From assembly GCA_016218965.1 (NCBI GenBank), contig JACRCP010000188.1, positions 1 through 44,060 on the forward strand: 44,060 nt of DNA. Direction: 5' to 3'. This stretch comes from Deltaproteobacteria bacterium. GTDB lineage: Bacteria > Myxococcota > SpSt-1050 > JACRCP01. Numbering within the stretch: the first letter of the stretch is position 1; each line of letters starts with the position of its first letter. This document shows positions 7,283 to 15,016 of this stretch, in pieces. The position numbers and the translations under genes are program-made. The notes under the pieces were generated by a model that was not told where the DNA came from, did not search any database, and worked only from the letters and a program-made list of their open reading frames with translations.

Positions 7283-10009
7283 ATGGCAAACAGGAAACTC
7301 AAGTTTTTCATTTTCACGACCGCAACCGTGGCGATCCTTGCGCTCTGGGCCGTCGCCTGCGACGACCAGTCGGAGGTGGTACCGCCCGGTTCGGACGGCG
7401 GCATTTCACAGGACGGGAGCGTGACCCCGGACGGCGGGAACGGCGAAGACAAGGACGCGGGTTTCGACGATGTCGCCGCCACGGCGTGCAGTTACCTGTC
7501 GGACTGCCCAAAGGCCGACTGCATTCAAGGCGTGTGCAAAGCGGCGCAGCGGTGCCACTGCGACCCGGTGTCCGACATCCGGTGTCTCTGCGGCGCGACG
7601 TCACAAGGAGACACGCAGTGCGAGCCGTACAAGTTCTGCTATGACGGCCGGATGGTGACGGCGTGCAAAACCGATGCGGACTGTCCACAAAACCCTGACA
7701 AGTCCTGGTGCCTCAACGGCCTGTGCGAGCCGTATCTGTTCGAGATGAACGCCCCCGAGCCGAATGCCGGCGGCACGAAGGGCGCTCTCAAGGCCGGCTA
7801 TGCCGAGGTCCTTCTGGACTTTCCGGTGGGCGTCTCGATGGCCGGATACGGCGGACGCAAGGGGCCAAAGACACCATACGCCAAGGAGATGGGCGGCTCG
7901 ACCGGGTTCTACGACAGGCCCCTCGTCAAGGCGCTGGCCCTCGACAACGGGGCCGAGCGCATCGTGTTTCTGCGTCACGCGTCCGCGTGGACCACCGACT
8001 ACACGATGACGATGACGGCCAAGAAGCTCGCGGACAGGCTGGGCGAGAACTACATGGAGAAGATCATCGCCACGACGGGCCACAGTCACTCCTACCCGGC
8101 AAGGTTCTGGACGGTCGCCTACGGCATGGGCATGGGCGTTTTCGGGTACGACGAGTTCATGTGGGAGATTTTCGATCGCATCACCACCTCGTATGCGGCG
8201 GCGGTCGAGAACGCCGTCTTGGCCCTTGCGCCGGCCAGGATCGGCTGGGCCACCGATGATGATTTTGACCCCGAAAACCGCATCACTCACGGAAGGGGCG
8301 AGAGCACGTTCGGACCCAACAACAAGGACCGCGCCTTGCTGGTGTTGCGCGTGGACAACGTCGGGGGCCCCAACGACGGGAAGCCGATGGCGGTGCTGAT
8401 GCGCTACGGCACCCACGGGACCGAGATGAACGACACCCTCATCTCGGGCGACGCCCCCATCGCCGCCGAGATGATCTGCGAACAGGGGTTCGAGCGGGAC
8501 CTGGGATACCACGTTCCGGTCATGCACATTAACGGCGACGGCGGAAACACGTCGCCCGCGGGCGACTGGGGCGCCTTCAGCAGGAACGATCTGCTCTCGA
8601 TCCAGGAGGTCGGCCACTGGGCATACACTCTGGTGAGGTCCAGATACGACTCCATCACCGAATCCAGGACGGATATCGATATGAAGGTCGTCTCGAAGTG
8701 GCTGCCGCTGGACCGCGAGTCCATTGGCTATTCCGACGACGAGTTCTACCTCGAAAGGGGGGGCGCCAAGAAACCGTACTGGAACGGCGCCTTCCAGTGT
8801 GCCAACGGCTACAAAGAGGGGGGCTGGAAAGACGGCGCCCTGGGCTGCCTGCTGGTAATGGACGACCTGAACTACGGCGCATGCCTGCCCGAGTTTTCCT
8901 TCTTCCGGATATCAGCCGCGCGAATTGGCGATCTGCTCCTCGCGACGCTGCCCGGAGAACCCACGACGAACCTCGGCAAAAAGACGGTGGACGGGATCAA
9001 GGAGGCCACCGGGCTCTCCGACGTTTTCACCGTGGGCTACTCGCAGGACCATCACCTCTACATCCTGACGGAGCCCGACTGGTTCAAGGGCTCCTACGAG
9101 TCCTCGATGGACATCTGGGGCTTCAGGGAGGGCGAGTACATGTCGAGGGAGGCTGTGTCTCTCGCCACGGCGCTCAAGGACCTCGGGAACGTCCCCGAGA
9201 TCAACTCGACAGTCCATCCCTCGTGGTATTTCGACGTTCTCGAGAAAAAAACCGTGACGCCCTCGACCACGACCGAGGGAACCCTCGGGCAGTTCTACGT
9301 CCAGCCGCCCGCAAGCATCGCCAAGGGCGCGGTCGTGACCGTCGAGTGGCACGGAGGCCACCCGGGTGTGGACACGCCGCGCGTGTTCCTGGAGGCAAAG
9401 GACGGGAACGGCCAGTGGTCCACGCTCAAGACCCCCGGGGGCCGGGACTACGACGACACGCACTTCCAGATGATTATCGAGTACCTCGGCAACTACAAGG
9501 GCAAGCACGACTGGAAGGCCCGGTGGCAGGAGCTTGTCGAGCTCAAGGCCGGCACGTACCGGATCCGCGCCGACGGGCACCACTACAACGGGTCGGCCGC
9601 GGAATCCTACGCCGCGACGTCGGGCGATTTCAACGTCGCCGAGGGCACCATCGAGATCCGTGATCTGGCGAAAGACGCCGGCAAGCTGGTCTTCAAGGTG
9701 AACTACTCGGCCCCGCCGTCGGGGACGTTCAGGTTGAACAGCGTCCACGTGCCAATCACCCTGGGCGCGCCGCTCGACATCGTCAAGCAGGTCGCCGTCA
9801 ACATGACGTGCGGGACGGGCAACTACTCGAAACCCGACATTGCCCCGGCGCTTTCCTCGGCCACCGAGAAGCGCAACGACGGCGGGAGGGACTGGGACGT
9901 CCTCTACACCTCGCTCTCGGTCCCCGACATCGGCGACGGGAGTTGCGAGTACGACATCACGGTGACCGACCCGTGGGGCAACACCGGGAACCTGAAAAAG
10001 AAGCTCTGA
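7283..10009 (+). CDS. Neutral/alkaline ceramidase-like lipoprotein with Cys-rich N-terminal module
   Basis: 908 aa, starting at the ATG at 7283 with AAGGAGG just upstream. The lipoprotein signal ends at LALWAVAC (lipid Cys about residue 29). A Cys-rich module of roughly 80 residues follows (CSYLSDCPKADC to CLNGLCEPY), then a region matching neutral ceramidases: LKAGYAEVLLDFPVG and MAGYGGRKG, zinc-type histidines in TTGHSHSYPARFW, MRYGTHGTEM, and the active-site serine block INGDGGNTSPAG (family form NxGDxSPN). The C-terminus is a beta-rich domain as in the family. Ceramidases hydrolyse the amide bond of ceramide to sphingosine and fatty acid. The actual substrate here is inferred, and the enzyme should be on the outer surface or in the periplasm. 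Confidence 0.8.
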   Translation: MANRKLKFFIFTTATVAILALWAVACDDQSEVVPPGSDGGISQDGSVTPDGGNGEDKDAGFDDVAATACSYLSDCPKADCIQGVCKAAQRCHCDPVSDIRCLCGATSQGDTQCEPYKFCYDGRMVTACKTDADCPQNPDKSWCLNGLCEPYLFEMNAPEPNAGGTKGALKAGYAEVLLDFPVGVSMAGYGGRKGPKTPYAKEMGGSTGFYDRPLVKALALDNGAERIVFLRHASAWTTDYTMTMTAKKLADRLGENYMEKIIATTGHSHSYPARFWTVAYGMGMGVFGYDEFMWEIFDRITTSYAAAVENAVLALAPARIGWATDDDFDPENRITHGRGESTFGPNNKDRALLVLRVDNVGGPNDGKPMAVLMRYGTHGTEMNDTLISGDAPIAAEMICEQGFERDLGYHVPVMHINGDGGNTSPAGDWGAFSRNDLLSIQEVGHWAYTLVRSRYDSITESRTDIDMKVVSKWLPLDRESIGYSDDEFYLERGGAKKPYWNGAFQCANGYKEGGWKDGALGCLLVMDDLNYGACLPEFSFFRISAARIGDLLLATLPGEPTTNLGKKTVDGIKEATGLSDVFTVGYSQDHHLYILTEPDWFKGSYESSMDIWGFREGEYMSREAVSLATALKDLGNVPEINSTVHPSWYFDVLEKKTVTPSTTTEGTLGQFYVQPPASIAKGAVVTVEWHGGHPGVDTPRVFLEAKDGNGQWSTLKTPGGRDYDDTHFQMIIEYLGNYKGKHDWKARWQELVELKAGTYRIRADGHHYNGSAAESYAATSGDFNVAEGTIEIRDLAKDAGKLVFKVNYSAPPSGTFRLNSVHVPITLGAPLDIVKQVAVNMTCGTGNYSKPDIAPALSSATEKRNDGGRDWDVLYTSLSVPDIGDGSCEYDITVTDPWGNTGNLKKKL

Positions 10010-10093
10010 CCGGTTGTCCGTCTTGGAGTGCGGCGGCTCGACGCCCCGACGGCCGGCGGGCGCTGGCAGCCCGCATCGCAGAGGTGATCGCGA

Positions 10094-10969
10094 ATGAAAC
10101 CACTTGTTCCAGCGGTAGCTCTTGCCGTAGTCCTCCAGGCGGCCGCGGCGCAGGCGCAGACGTATCAGGGGGCGCGGCCGATTGCGCTGGGCGAGGCATA
10201 CCGGGCCACCGCATCGGGGAACGAGGCGATGTACTACAACGCCGCGGGTATGTCGCTTTTTCTCCAGCGCTACAACGTGGACGTCGGCTGGTCATACAAC
10301 CCCGAAGGGGGACTCCACTATTTCAACGGCTCGATTCTGGACACGCTGACAAGTCCGCCGCTTGGCGCGGCGTTCGGGTTCACGTACTTCATGGGCGACC
10401 AGATCGTTCCGGACCGCAAGACCGTCCCCGACTATCGCAAGATCCAGGGGTACCGCCTGGACCTCGGAATCTCGTATCCGCTCGCGAGGCAGCTCTTGTG
10501 GGGGTTCGACCTGAAGTTCATCGATCTGGACGTGGACGCGCGGGAGAGCGCCATCTATTCGGTCACCGGAGACATGGGGATCATCTGGATCATGTCGAAG
10601 TACGTGCGGGGGGCGGTCGTGGCGCACAACATGGTCCCCATAGGCCGGCGGGACATGCCCGTGCAGAGCGCCGCGTCGGTCGCAATCGGACGCGAGGCGA
10701 GCTTTCAGGGAATTACCGACGTGGTCGTGAACTACCTTTCGACGGATGATGTCAAGGTACAGGCGTCCGCGGGGCTCGAGATGATGGCGGGCGAGATCCT
10801 CGCCCTGCGCGCCGGCTACATGTACGACCAGATCCCCGATGCGCACTACGTCTCGGGCGGCATCGGCCTCGTCGCCCCCCGCGTGGGGCTCGACTTCGCA
10901 TACCGGCAGAACCTAACCTTCACCGATGACCGCTGGTTCGCCCTCGTTTTAAAACTCTTCGCCGGTTGA
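10094..10969 (+). CDS. Outer-membrane beta-barrel protein (FadL/PorV-like)
   Basis: 291 aa with a cleavable signal peptide ending in AQAQT. The mature N-terminus GARPIALGEAYRATA followed by EAMYYNAAGMS resembles the start of FadL/OmpP1 and PorV-type barrels (GxRxxAMGGA...NPAGL). Alternating hydrophobic and polar strands continue to an aromatic-rich end (WFALVLKLFAG). AGAGGTG upstream supports the start. It could transport hydrophobic compounds, which would suit the preceding lipid hydrolase, but the substrate is not visible from sequence. It faces the minus-strand gene at 10997. Confidence 0.7.
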   Translation: MKPLVPAVALAVVLQAAAAQAQTYQGARPIALGEAYRATASGNEAMYYNAAGMSLFLQRYNVDVGWSYNPEGGLHYFNGSILDTLTSPPLGAAFGFTYFMGDQIVPDRKTVPDYRKIQGYRLDLGISYPLARQLLWGFDLKFIDLDVDARESAIYSVTGDMGIIWIMSKYVRGAVVAHNMVPIGRRDMPVQSAASVAIGREASFQGITDVVVNYLSTDDVKVQASAGLEMMAGEILALRAGYMYDQIPDAHYVSGGIGLVAPRVGLDFAYRQNLTFTDDRWFALVLKLFAG

Positions 10970-10976
10970 GAAGCCG

Positions 10977-10997
10977 CACTGGCCGCTGGCCACTGAT
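10977..10997. repeat. Short heptamer array (CACTGGC-type)
   Basis: Three contiguous 7-base units: CACTGGC, CGCTGGC, CACTGAT. It fills the gap between the convergent barrel and secreted-protein genes and touches the stop codon of the latter. Same period as the other arrays in the window. Confidence 0.6.
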
Positions 10998-11616
10998 CAT
11001 GGCGCCTTTGCGTTCACCATCGTGGTCATCATGCTCGAGACCTGCGGGTTGACGAGTCCGGGGCCCGACATGGTCCCGTAGGTCGTCCGCTCGAGATTGA
11101 CGATGTTGAAGAACGAAACCTGACCTAGCGTGAGTCCGCTCATCACCGAGGCGGGGACCGTGAGTTCCCCGTCGTCGCGCGCGATGCACTCGACCGACGA
11201 GTCGCTGCCGCTGATGGTGATCTTGACGTAGCCGTTGGACGACCCCTCCCACTTGAACTTGACGTTGGCCTTGGTGTCGATGGTGATCTCGGGGAGCCCC
11301 ATCTGATTGATCTCAGGAACCGGCTCGATGAGGCTGATGAACGGCGGCATGTGCAGCGTTCCCGAGAACGCCCCAAGGTTCTGCGCCGGGCCGCCGGCGC
11401 CCGAAATGGCGTAGTCGGCGTCGGGCGTGATGATGGCGGGGTCGGCCTGGCCGTCGCCCTGCCCATCTATGGTATATGCCCCGTTCTGCCCCGAGTTGAA
11501 CATCAGGTCGTGGGAGCCGTCGGCAAACCCGCCGACGGTTACGGGGCCGACGTCGCCGGCGTCGCGGCTGTGACGATGACAACGGGCAAGAGCAGCAGAG
11601 CGGGGGAATTCTTCAT
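10997..11616 (-). CDS. Secreted protein of unknown function, frameshifted behind its signal peptide
   Basis: A GAGGAG site precedes an ATG at 11616 that begins a good signal peptide (MKNSPALLLLPVVIVTAA, cleavage near ATSA), but that frame stops after 25 codons. The mature protein continues in another frame. One extra base in the G4 run at 11543-11546 would join TSAPVTVGGFADG and give about 206 aa. The mature domain looks like a beta-rich extracellular fold (FADGSHDLMFNSGQNGAYTI; VKFKWEGSSNGYVKITISGS) and I recognise no family. Either a sequencing deletion or a recent inactivating mutation explains it. It lies 27 bases downstream of the TonB-type gene and is probably co-transcribed. Confidence 0.65.
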
Positions 11617-11643
11617 CGGGTGCTCCTCTTGTTTTTGCACGGG

Positions 11644-12336
11644 TCAATTCTCGAGTGAAAAACGTATGGGGATCTGCACCGGTTCGGGGACCGAAGGGTA
11701 CGGTCCGGCGCCAGCGACTATCGAACGTGCGGCTTGGTCGAGGATCTCGTGGCCGCTACCGGCGAGGACGACGATGTCCTTTGCAGAGCCGTCGGGACCG
11801 ACGGCGAACCGAACGATCGCAACCCCTTGAATCCCGAGCTTTCGGGCGCGCAGCGGATACGACTTCCGGGCCGCGCGCTCGATGCTCTCGCGAATCGCGT
11901 TGTAGGCGTTCGACAGATTTCCGGCCGAACCCTTCGCTCCGCCCGGCTCAACGTGCTGCGAGGAGGCGGCAGGCGAAGCCGTTCCACCTCCGATCGCCGC
12001 AAGAAGCATCCCGCCGGCTTCCCCCGTGCCGACGACTGCGTCTGCGGCAGGCGTGCCGGCGTTCGTCGTTTCCTGCCGGCCTTCGACCGTCGTTCGTCCT
12101 TCGTCCTTCGTCCCTCGTCCCTCGTCCCTCGTCCCTCGTCCTTTCTTGACCGGGGGACGATCGCGAAGCTCCACCTCGGCTGCCTCGACCGGCTCGCTCG
12201 CCTTTGCCGCGACGACGTCGACCGTTACAAGGCTCACGGCCCGTTTCTCCGGGGCCGCGACCTTTACCGGGGCGCCCAAAAGGACGCCCAGAAGCGTGCC
12301 GTGAAGGATAAGTGAAAGAAACAGTGGATAGCGCAT
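11644..12336 (-). CDS. TonB-family energy-transducer-type protein
   Basis: 230 aa. A hydrophobic N-terminal anchor (LFLSLILHGTLLGVLLGAPV) is followed by a long hydrophilic linker and a C-terminal TonB domain: YPLRARKLGIQGVAIVRFAV, GPDGSAKDI, and PIRFSLE at the end. TonB proteins pass proton-motive energy to outer-membrane receptors, but no exbB/exbD or receptor lies nearby. Residues about 66-91 of the linker are encoded by a 7-base tandem repeat, so a gain or loss of one unit would shift the frame. No Shine-Dalgarno sequence is visible: the T-tract of the upstream terminator reaches almost to the ATG. The heptamer linker is unlike ordinary Pro-rich TonB linkers. Confidence 0.75.
   Translation of the reverse strand: MRYPLFLSLILHGTLLGVLLGAPVKVAAPEKRAVSLVTVDVVAAKASEPVEAAEVELRDRPPVKKGRGTRDEGRGTKDEGRTTVEGRQETTNAGTPAADAVVGTGEAGGMLLAAIGGGTASPAASSQHVEPGGAKGSAGNLSNAYNAIRESIERAARKSYPLRARKLGIQGVAIVRFAVGPDGSAKDIVVLAGSGHEILDQAARSIVAGAGPYPSVPEPVQIPIRFSLEN
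12094..12141. repeat. Perfect heptamer array in the TonB-type gene (TCGTCCY)
   Basis: Six complete units plus six bases of a seventh: two TCGTCCT, then TCGTCCC repeated. 48 bases in total, inside the coding sequence. Three units equal 21 bases, giving a 7-residue protein period (RGTRDEG) on the minus strand. Confidence 0.95.
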
Positions 12337-12339
12337 GAG

Positions 12340-12376
12340 AAAAAAACCGGCCGGGACTTTCCGACCCGACCGGTTT
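12340..12376 (-). terminator. Intrinsic terminator of the metalloprotease gene
   Basis: On the minus strand AAACCGGTCGGG pairs with CCCGGCCGGTTT (12-base stem with one G-T pair, loop of 9), followed directly by a run of T. On the plus strand the G-T pair becomes a mismatch, so the minus direction is favoured. It lies 75 bases after the metalloprotease stop and its T-tract ends 4 bases before the TonB-type ATG, so it could also act as an attenuator for that gene. Confidence 0.8.
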
Positions 12377-12392
12377 CGTTGCCTTTCCTCCC

Positions 12393-12465
12393 CTACCGAC
12401 TACCGCCTGACGCCGTTTGCCCGACTCAGCACTCAGCACTGCTTGACCGCCTACTGCCTCCTGCG
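12393..12465. repeat. Degenerate heptamer tract (CTACCGM / ACTCAGC / TACTGCC units)
   Basis: About ten successive 7-base units of related but varying sequence: CTACCGA, CTACCGC, CTGACGC, CGTTTGC, then ACTCAGC twice, ACTGCTT, GACCGCC, TACTGCC, TCCTGCG. It fills most of the space behind the metalloprotease and runs over its last codons and stop. Confidence 0.6.
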
Positions 12466-13872
12466 AACGACGAAGACCACGAGTGCCGCGATCGACGCGA
12501 AGAACGCCAGGAACGTCGCGTGGCCGCGCGCGTCCACGCCCACGGCACTGCACTCGCAGCTCCCCAGCCCTTCGTCCGCGTCCCCGCCGCCGCCGCCGTC
12601 CGCCCCGCCGCCACCACCGCCGCCTCCGCCGCCGATGTCCGGGACGCCTATCCCGCCGTCAGCCGTCGCTTCGGCGCAGGCGCCGCCGCCGCCGTACAGC
12701 CCGTGGCACACCGTTCCGTCGGGACAGGTATCGGAACCCTCTTCGCAGTAGTAGAGGCACCGTGCGTCGGTGTCGGTCACGAAAACACAAACCAGCCCCG
12801 TTTTGCAGGGGATGTTCTCATCGCAGGGTTTGTTGTATTCGGCCGGTTGTTCTTCGGCCACACCCTCGCACGACTCGCCCTCGGGCCAGCAACCGCCCAT
12901 TTCGCTGTCTTCGATCTCGGCGCAGTAGTATCCCGAAGGGCAGAATTCCTCGCCCGGGAGGCAGGAGCGCGAGCAGATCGACATGTTTCCGTCGTCGAGG
13001 CAGAGCCCGCTCAGGCAGTCGACTCCCGTGTCACATGTGGTGCACAGGTCGTTGGTCTCGTCGCCGGGGAGGCAGACGGACTCGTCCTCGTCGCACCGGT
13101 AGCCGCCGGGGCAGTCGCTCCCGAGGTTCGCCGGATCGCACTCCTGCGAGCAGAAACCGTCGCTTGCGCACACGCCACTGTCGCATTCCGACGGATCCGT
13201 ACATACCTCGCCGAACGCGCCCGTGGCGGCCTCGCTGTTTGGATAGATGTGACATACGCCGTTGATATCGTCCTTCTTGGGCGTGCGCCGCTCGGTGTCG
13301 CCCTTGGTAGAGTACGGATACATCGTGGCGTCGAGCACCTCGGTATGGTCGAGGCCGAGGAAGTGCCCTTCTTCGTGCGTGGCGATGTTCTGGACGTCCA
13401 TCTTGCCGGCCTCGCCGGTCAGGCTCCACTGGAAGTCCGCGGCGTTGAACCGGATGTCGGCGTCGCGGATTACGCCGTCGGAATAAATGGCGGGTGTGCA
13501 GACCGCGATGACGCCCGCGCCGCCCAGCTCGTCCGGCCACGACCCGGTCACGAAGAACAGGTTGTTGAATGTGTCCGTCGGGAGCGCGTCCTTCGAGTCA
13601 CTCGTCCCCTGGTACTCGAACTCGATGTACGTGCACCGGGGCTCCATCCAGCTCGCAAACCCCGCCTGCATCGCGTCCTCGACGCCCGACGACAGCCCCG
13701 ACCCCGCGGAGTTCACGTAGTAAGGGATCGGCATGTCCTCGCCGCTCCAGTGGGCCGAAGTGCCGTCCGGCAGCTTGATGGTGTTGAACGCCAGGACGTC
13801 CCCGGCGGGGACCGCGAGGACAGCGACAGCCGCCAGAACCGAAAGTTTCGTGACGAGGGATTTGTGCGCCAT
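12451..13872 (-). CDS. Matrixin-like zinc metalloprotease with MYXO-CTERM-like tail
   Basis: 473 aa. The ATG at 13872 has GGAGGAGA upstream and begins a signal peptide (SVLAAVAVLAVPAGDVLA). The metzincin zinc site is HEEGHFLGLDH (His166, Glu167, His170, His176), followed by a Met-turn (DATMYPYS, Met184). A Cys-rich region with repeated C-x-SGxC and CPxGYxC units runs from about 205 to 400. A Gly-run linker, a Cys pair (GSCECS), a hydrophobic helix and RRRQ end the protein. That tail pattern matches MYXO-CTERM sorting signals, so the enzyme is probably processed and displayed on the cell surface. Substrates are unknown. It is transcribed divergently from hemE. Confidence 0.85.
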   Translation of the reverse strand: MAHKSLVTKLSVLAAVAVLAVPAGDVLAFNTIKLPDGTSAHWSGEDMPIPYYVNSAGSGLSSGVEDAMQAGFASWMEPRCTYIEFEYQGTSDSKDALPTDTFNNLFFVTGSWPDELGGAGVIAVCTPAIYSDGVIRDADIRFNAADFQWSLTGEAGKMDVQNIATHEEGHFLGLDHTEVLDATMYPYSTKGDTERRTPKKDDINGVCHIYPNSEAATGAFGEVCTDPSECDSGVCASDGFCSQECDPANLGSDCPGGYRCDEDESVCLPGDETNDLCTTCDTGVDCLSGLCLDDGNMSICSRSCLPGEEFCPSGYYCAEIEDSEMGGCWPEGESCEGVAEEQPAEYNKPCDENIPCKTGLVCVFVTDTDARCLYYCEEGSDTCPDGTVCHGLYGGGGACAEATADGGIGVPDIGGGGGGGGGGADGGGGGDADEGLGSCECSAVGVDARGHATFLAFFASIAALVVFVVRRRQ

Positions 13873-13917
13873 GTGGTCTCCTCCGGCTGAAAGTGCCGCA
13901 ATCCTAGCACACGCGCG

Positions 13918-13946
13918 TGCAATTTTCACCACCGTTCTGTTATACT
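13918..13946 (+). promoter_or_regulatory. Extended -10 promoter for hemE
   Basis: TATACT at 13941-13946 is preceded by TGT, an extended -10 element. The -35 position (TGCAAT, 17-base spacer) is weak. It lies 33 bases before the hemE ATG, in the 106-base gap shared with the divergent metalloprotease. A 10-base palindrome CACGCGCGTG at 13910-13919 overlaps the -35 side. Confidence 0.5.
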
Positions 13947-13978
13947 GCCGCGGCCTCGCGGGGGGAAGGGGAAACGGG

Positions 13979-15016
13979 ATGTCGAGGGCGGACAGGTTCT
14001 TGAGGGCGTGCCGGCGCGAGGCGGTGGACTGCACGCCGGTGTGGATGATGCGGCAGGCGGGGCGGTATCTGCCGGAGTACCGGGCGATACGCGAGAAACA
14101 CACTTTTTTGGAAATGTGCCGCACGCCGGCGATAGCGGCCGAGGTCACCGTCCAGCCGATGCGCCGGTTCGATCTCGACGCGGCAATCATCTTCGCCGAC
14201 ATCCTTCTGCCGCTCCCGGGGATTGGTCTTGAGCTTTCGTTCGGCGAGGGGGAAGGGCCGGCGATAGGAAACCCGGTTCGGACACGGCGGGACGTCGAGG
14301 CGCTCGCGAAATTCGATCCCGAAAAGTCCGTGCCGTTTCTTCTGGAGGCCATCCGCCTCTCGCTTCGCGAACTCGACGGCAAGGCGCCGCTCATCGGTTT
14401 TGCGGGCGCACCGTTTACGCTTGCGAGCTACATGATCGAGGGCGGCGGCTCTCGCAACTACGAGAACACCAAGGCCCTCATGTACTCGGACCCGCAGGCG
14501 TGGCGGGTTCTCATGGAGAAACTCGTCGATACCGTGGCGGCATACCTTTCGGCGCAGGTGCGCGCCGGCGTGCACGCGCTTCAGGTATTCGATTCGTGGA
14601 TCGGGTGTCTCTCAAAACAGGACTACCTCGAGTTCGTGCTGCCGCACATGAAGGCGCTGGTTTCCGCGATCGGTCGCGCGGTCCCCGTGATTCACTTCGC
14701 CAATGGCGCATCGCACATGCTCCCCGGGATCCGGGACGCCGGCGGCGACGTGATCTCGGTGGACTGGCACATCGGCCTCGACGACGCGTGGAAGGCGATC
14801 GGGTACGACCGCGGGATTCAGGGAAACCTCGACCCGGTGACGCTTTTGGGTCCGCGGGAGTTCATCGAAAAACGCGTGGCCGACGTGCTTTTGCGCGCCG
14901 GCGGACGAGCCGGGCACGTCTTCAACCTGGGCCACGGTCTGATCCCGTCGATCCCGCCCGAAAACGTGGGCTTCGCGGTTGACAAGGTCCACGAGCTCTC
15001 GGTCCGGACCCCATGA
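13979..15016 (+). CDS. hemE: Uroporphyrinogen decarboxylase
   Basis: 345 aa, typical for HemE. It removes four carboxyl groups from uroporphyrinogen III to give coproporphyrinogen III in the cytoplasm. Signatures are PVWMMRQAGRYLPEYRAIRE near the N-terminus, the catalytic aspartate in IIFADILLPLPGIGLELSF, GFAGAPFTLASYMIEGGGSR, HFANGASHMLPG and the C-terminal NLGHGLIPSIPPENV. The ATG at 13979 is chosen because GGGGGAAGGGG lies just upstream and the upstream reading frame is not HemE-like. Its stop overlaps the hemH start by 4 bases, so the two are translationally coupled. Confidence 0.97.
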   Translation: MSRADRFLRACRREAVDCTPVWMMRQAGRYLPEYRAIREKHTFLEMCRTPAIAAEVTVQPMRRFDLDAAIIFADILLPLPGIGLELSFGEGEGPAIGNPVRTRRDVEALAKFDPEKSVPFLLEAIRLSLRELDGKAPLIGFAGAPFTLASYMIEGGGSRNYENTKALMYSDPQAWRVLMEKLVDTVAAYLSAQVRAGVHALQVFDSWIGCLSKQDYLEFVLPHMKALVSAIGRAVPVIHFANGASHMLPGIRDAGGDVISVDWHIGLDDAWKAIGYDRGIQGNLDPVTLLGPREFIEKRVADVLLRAGGRAGHVFNLGHGLIPSIPPENVGFAVDKVHELSVRTP

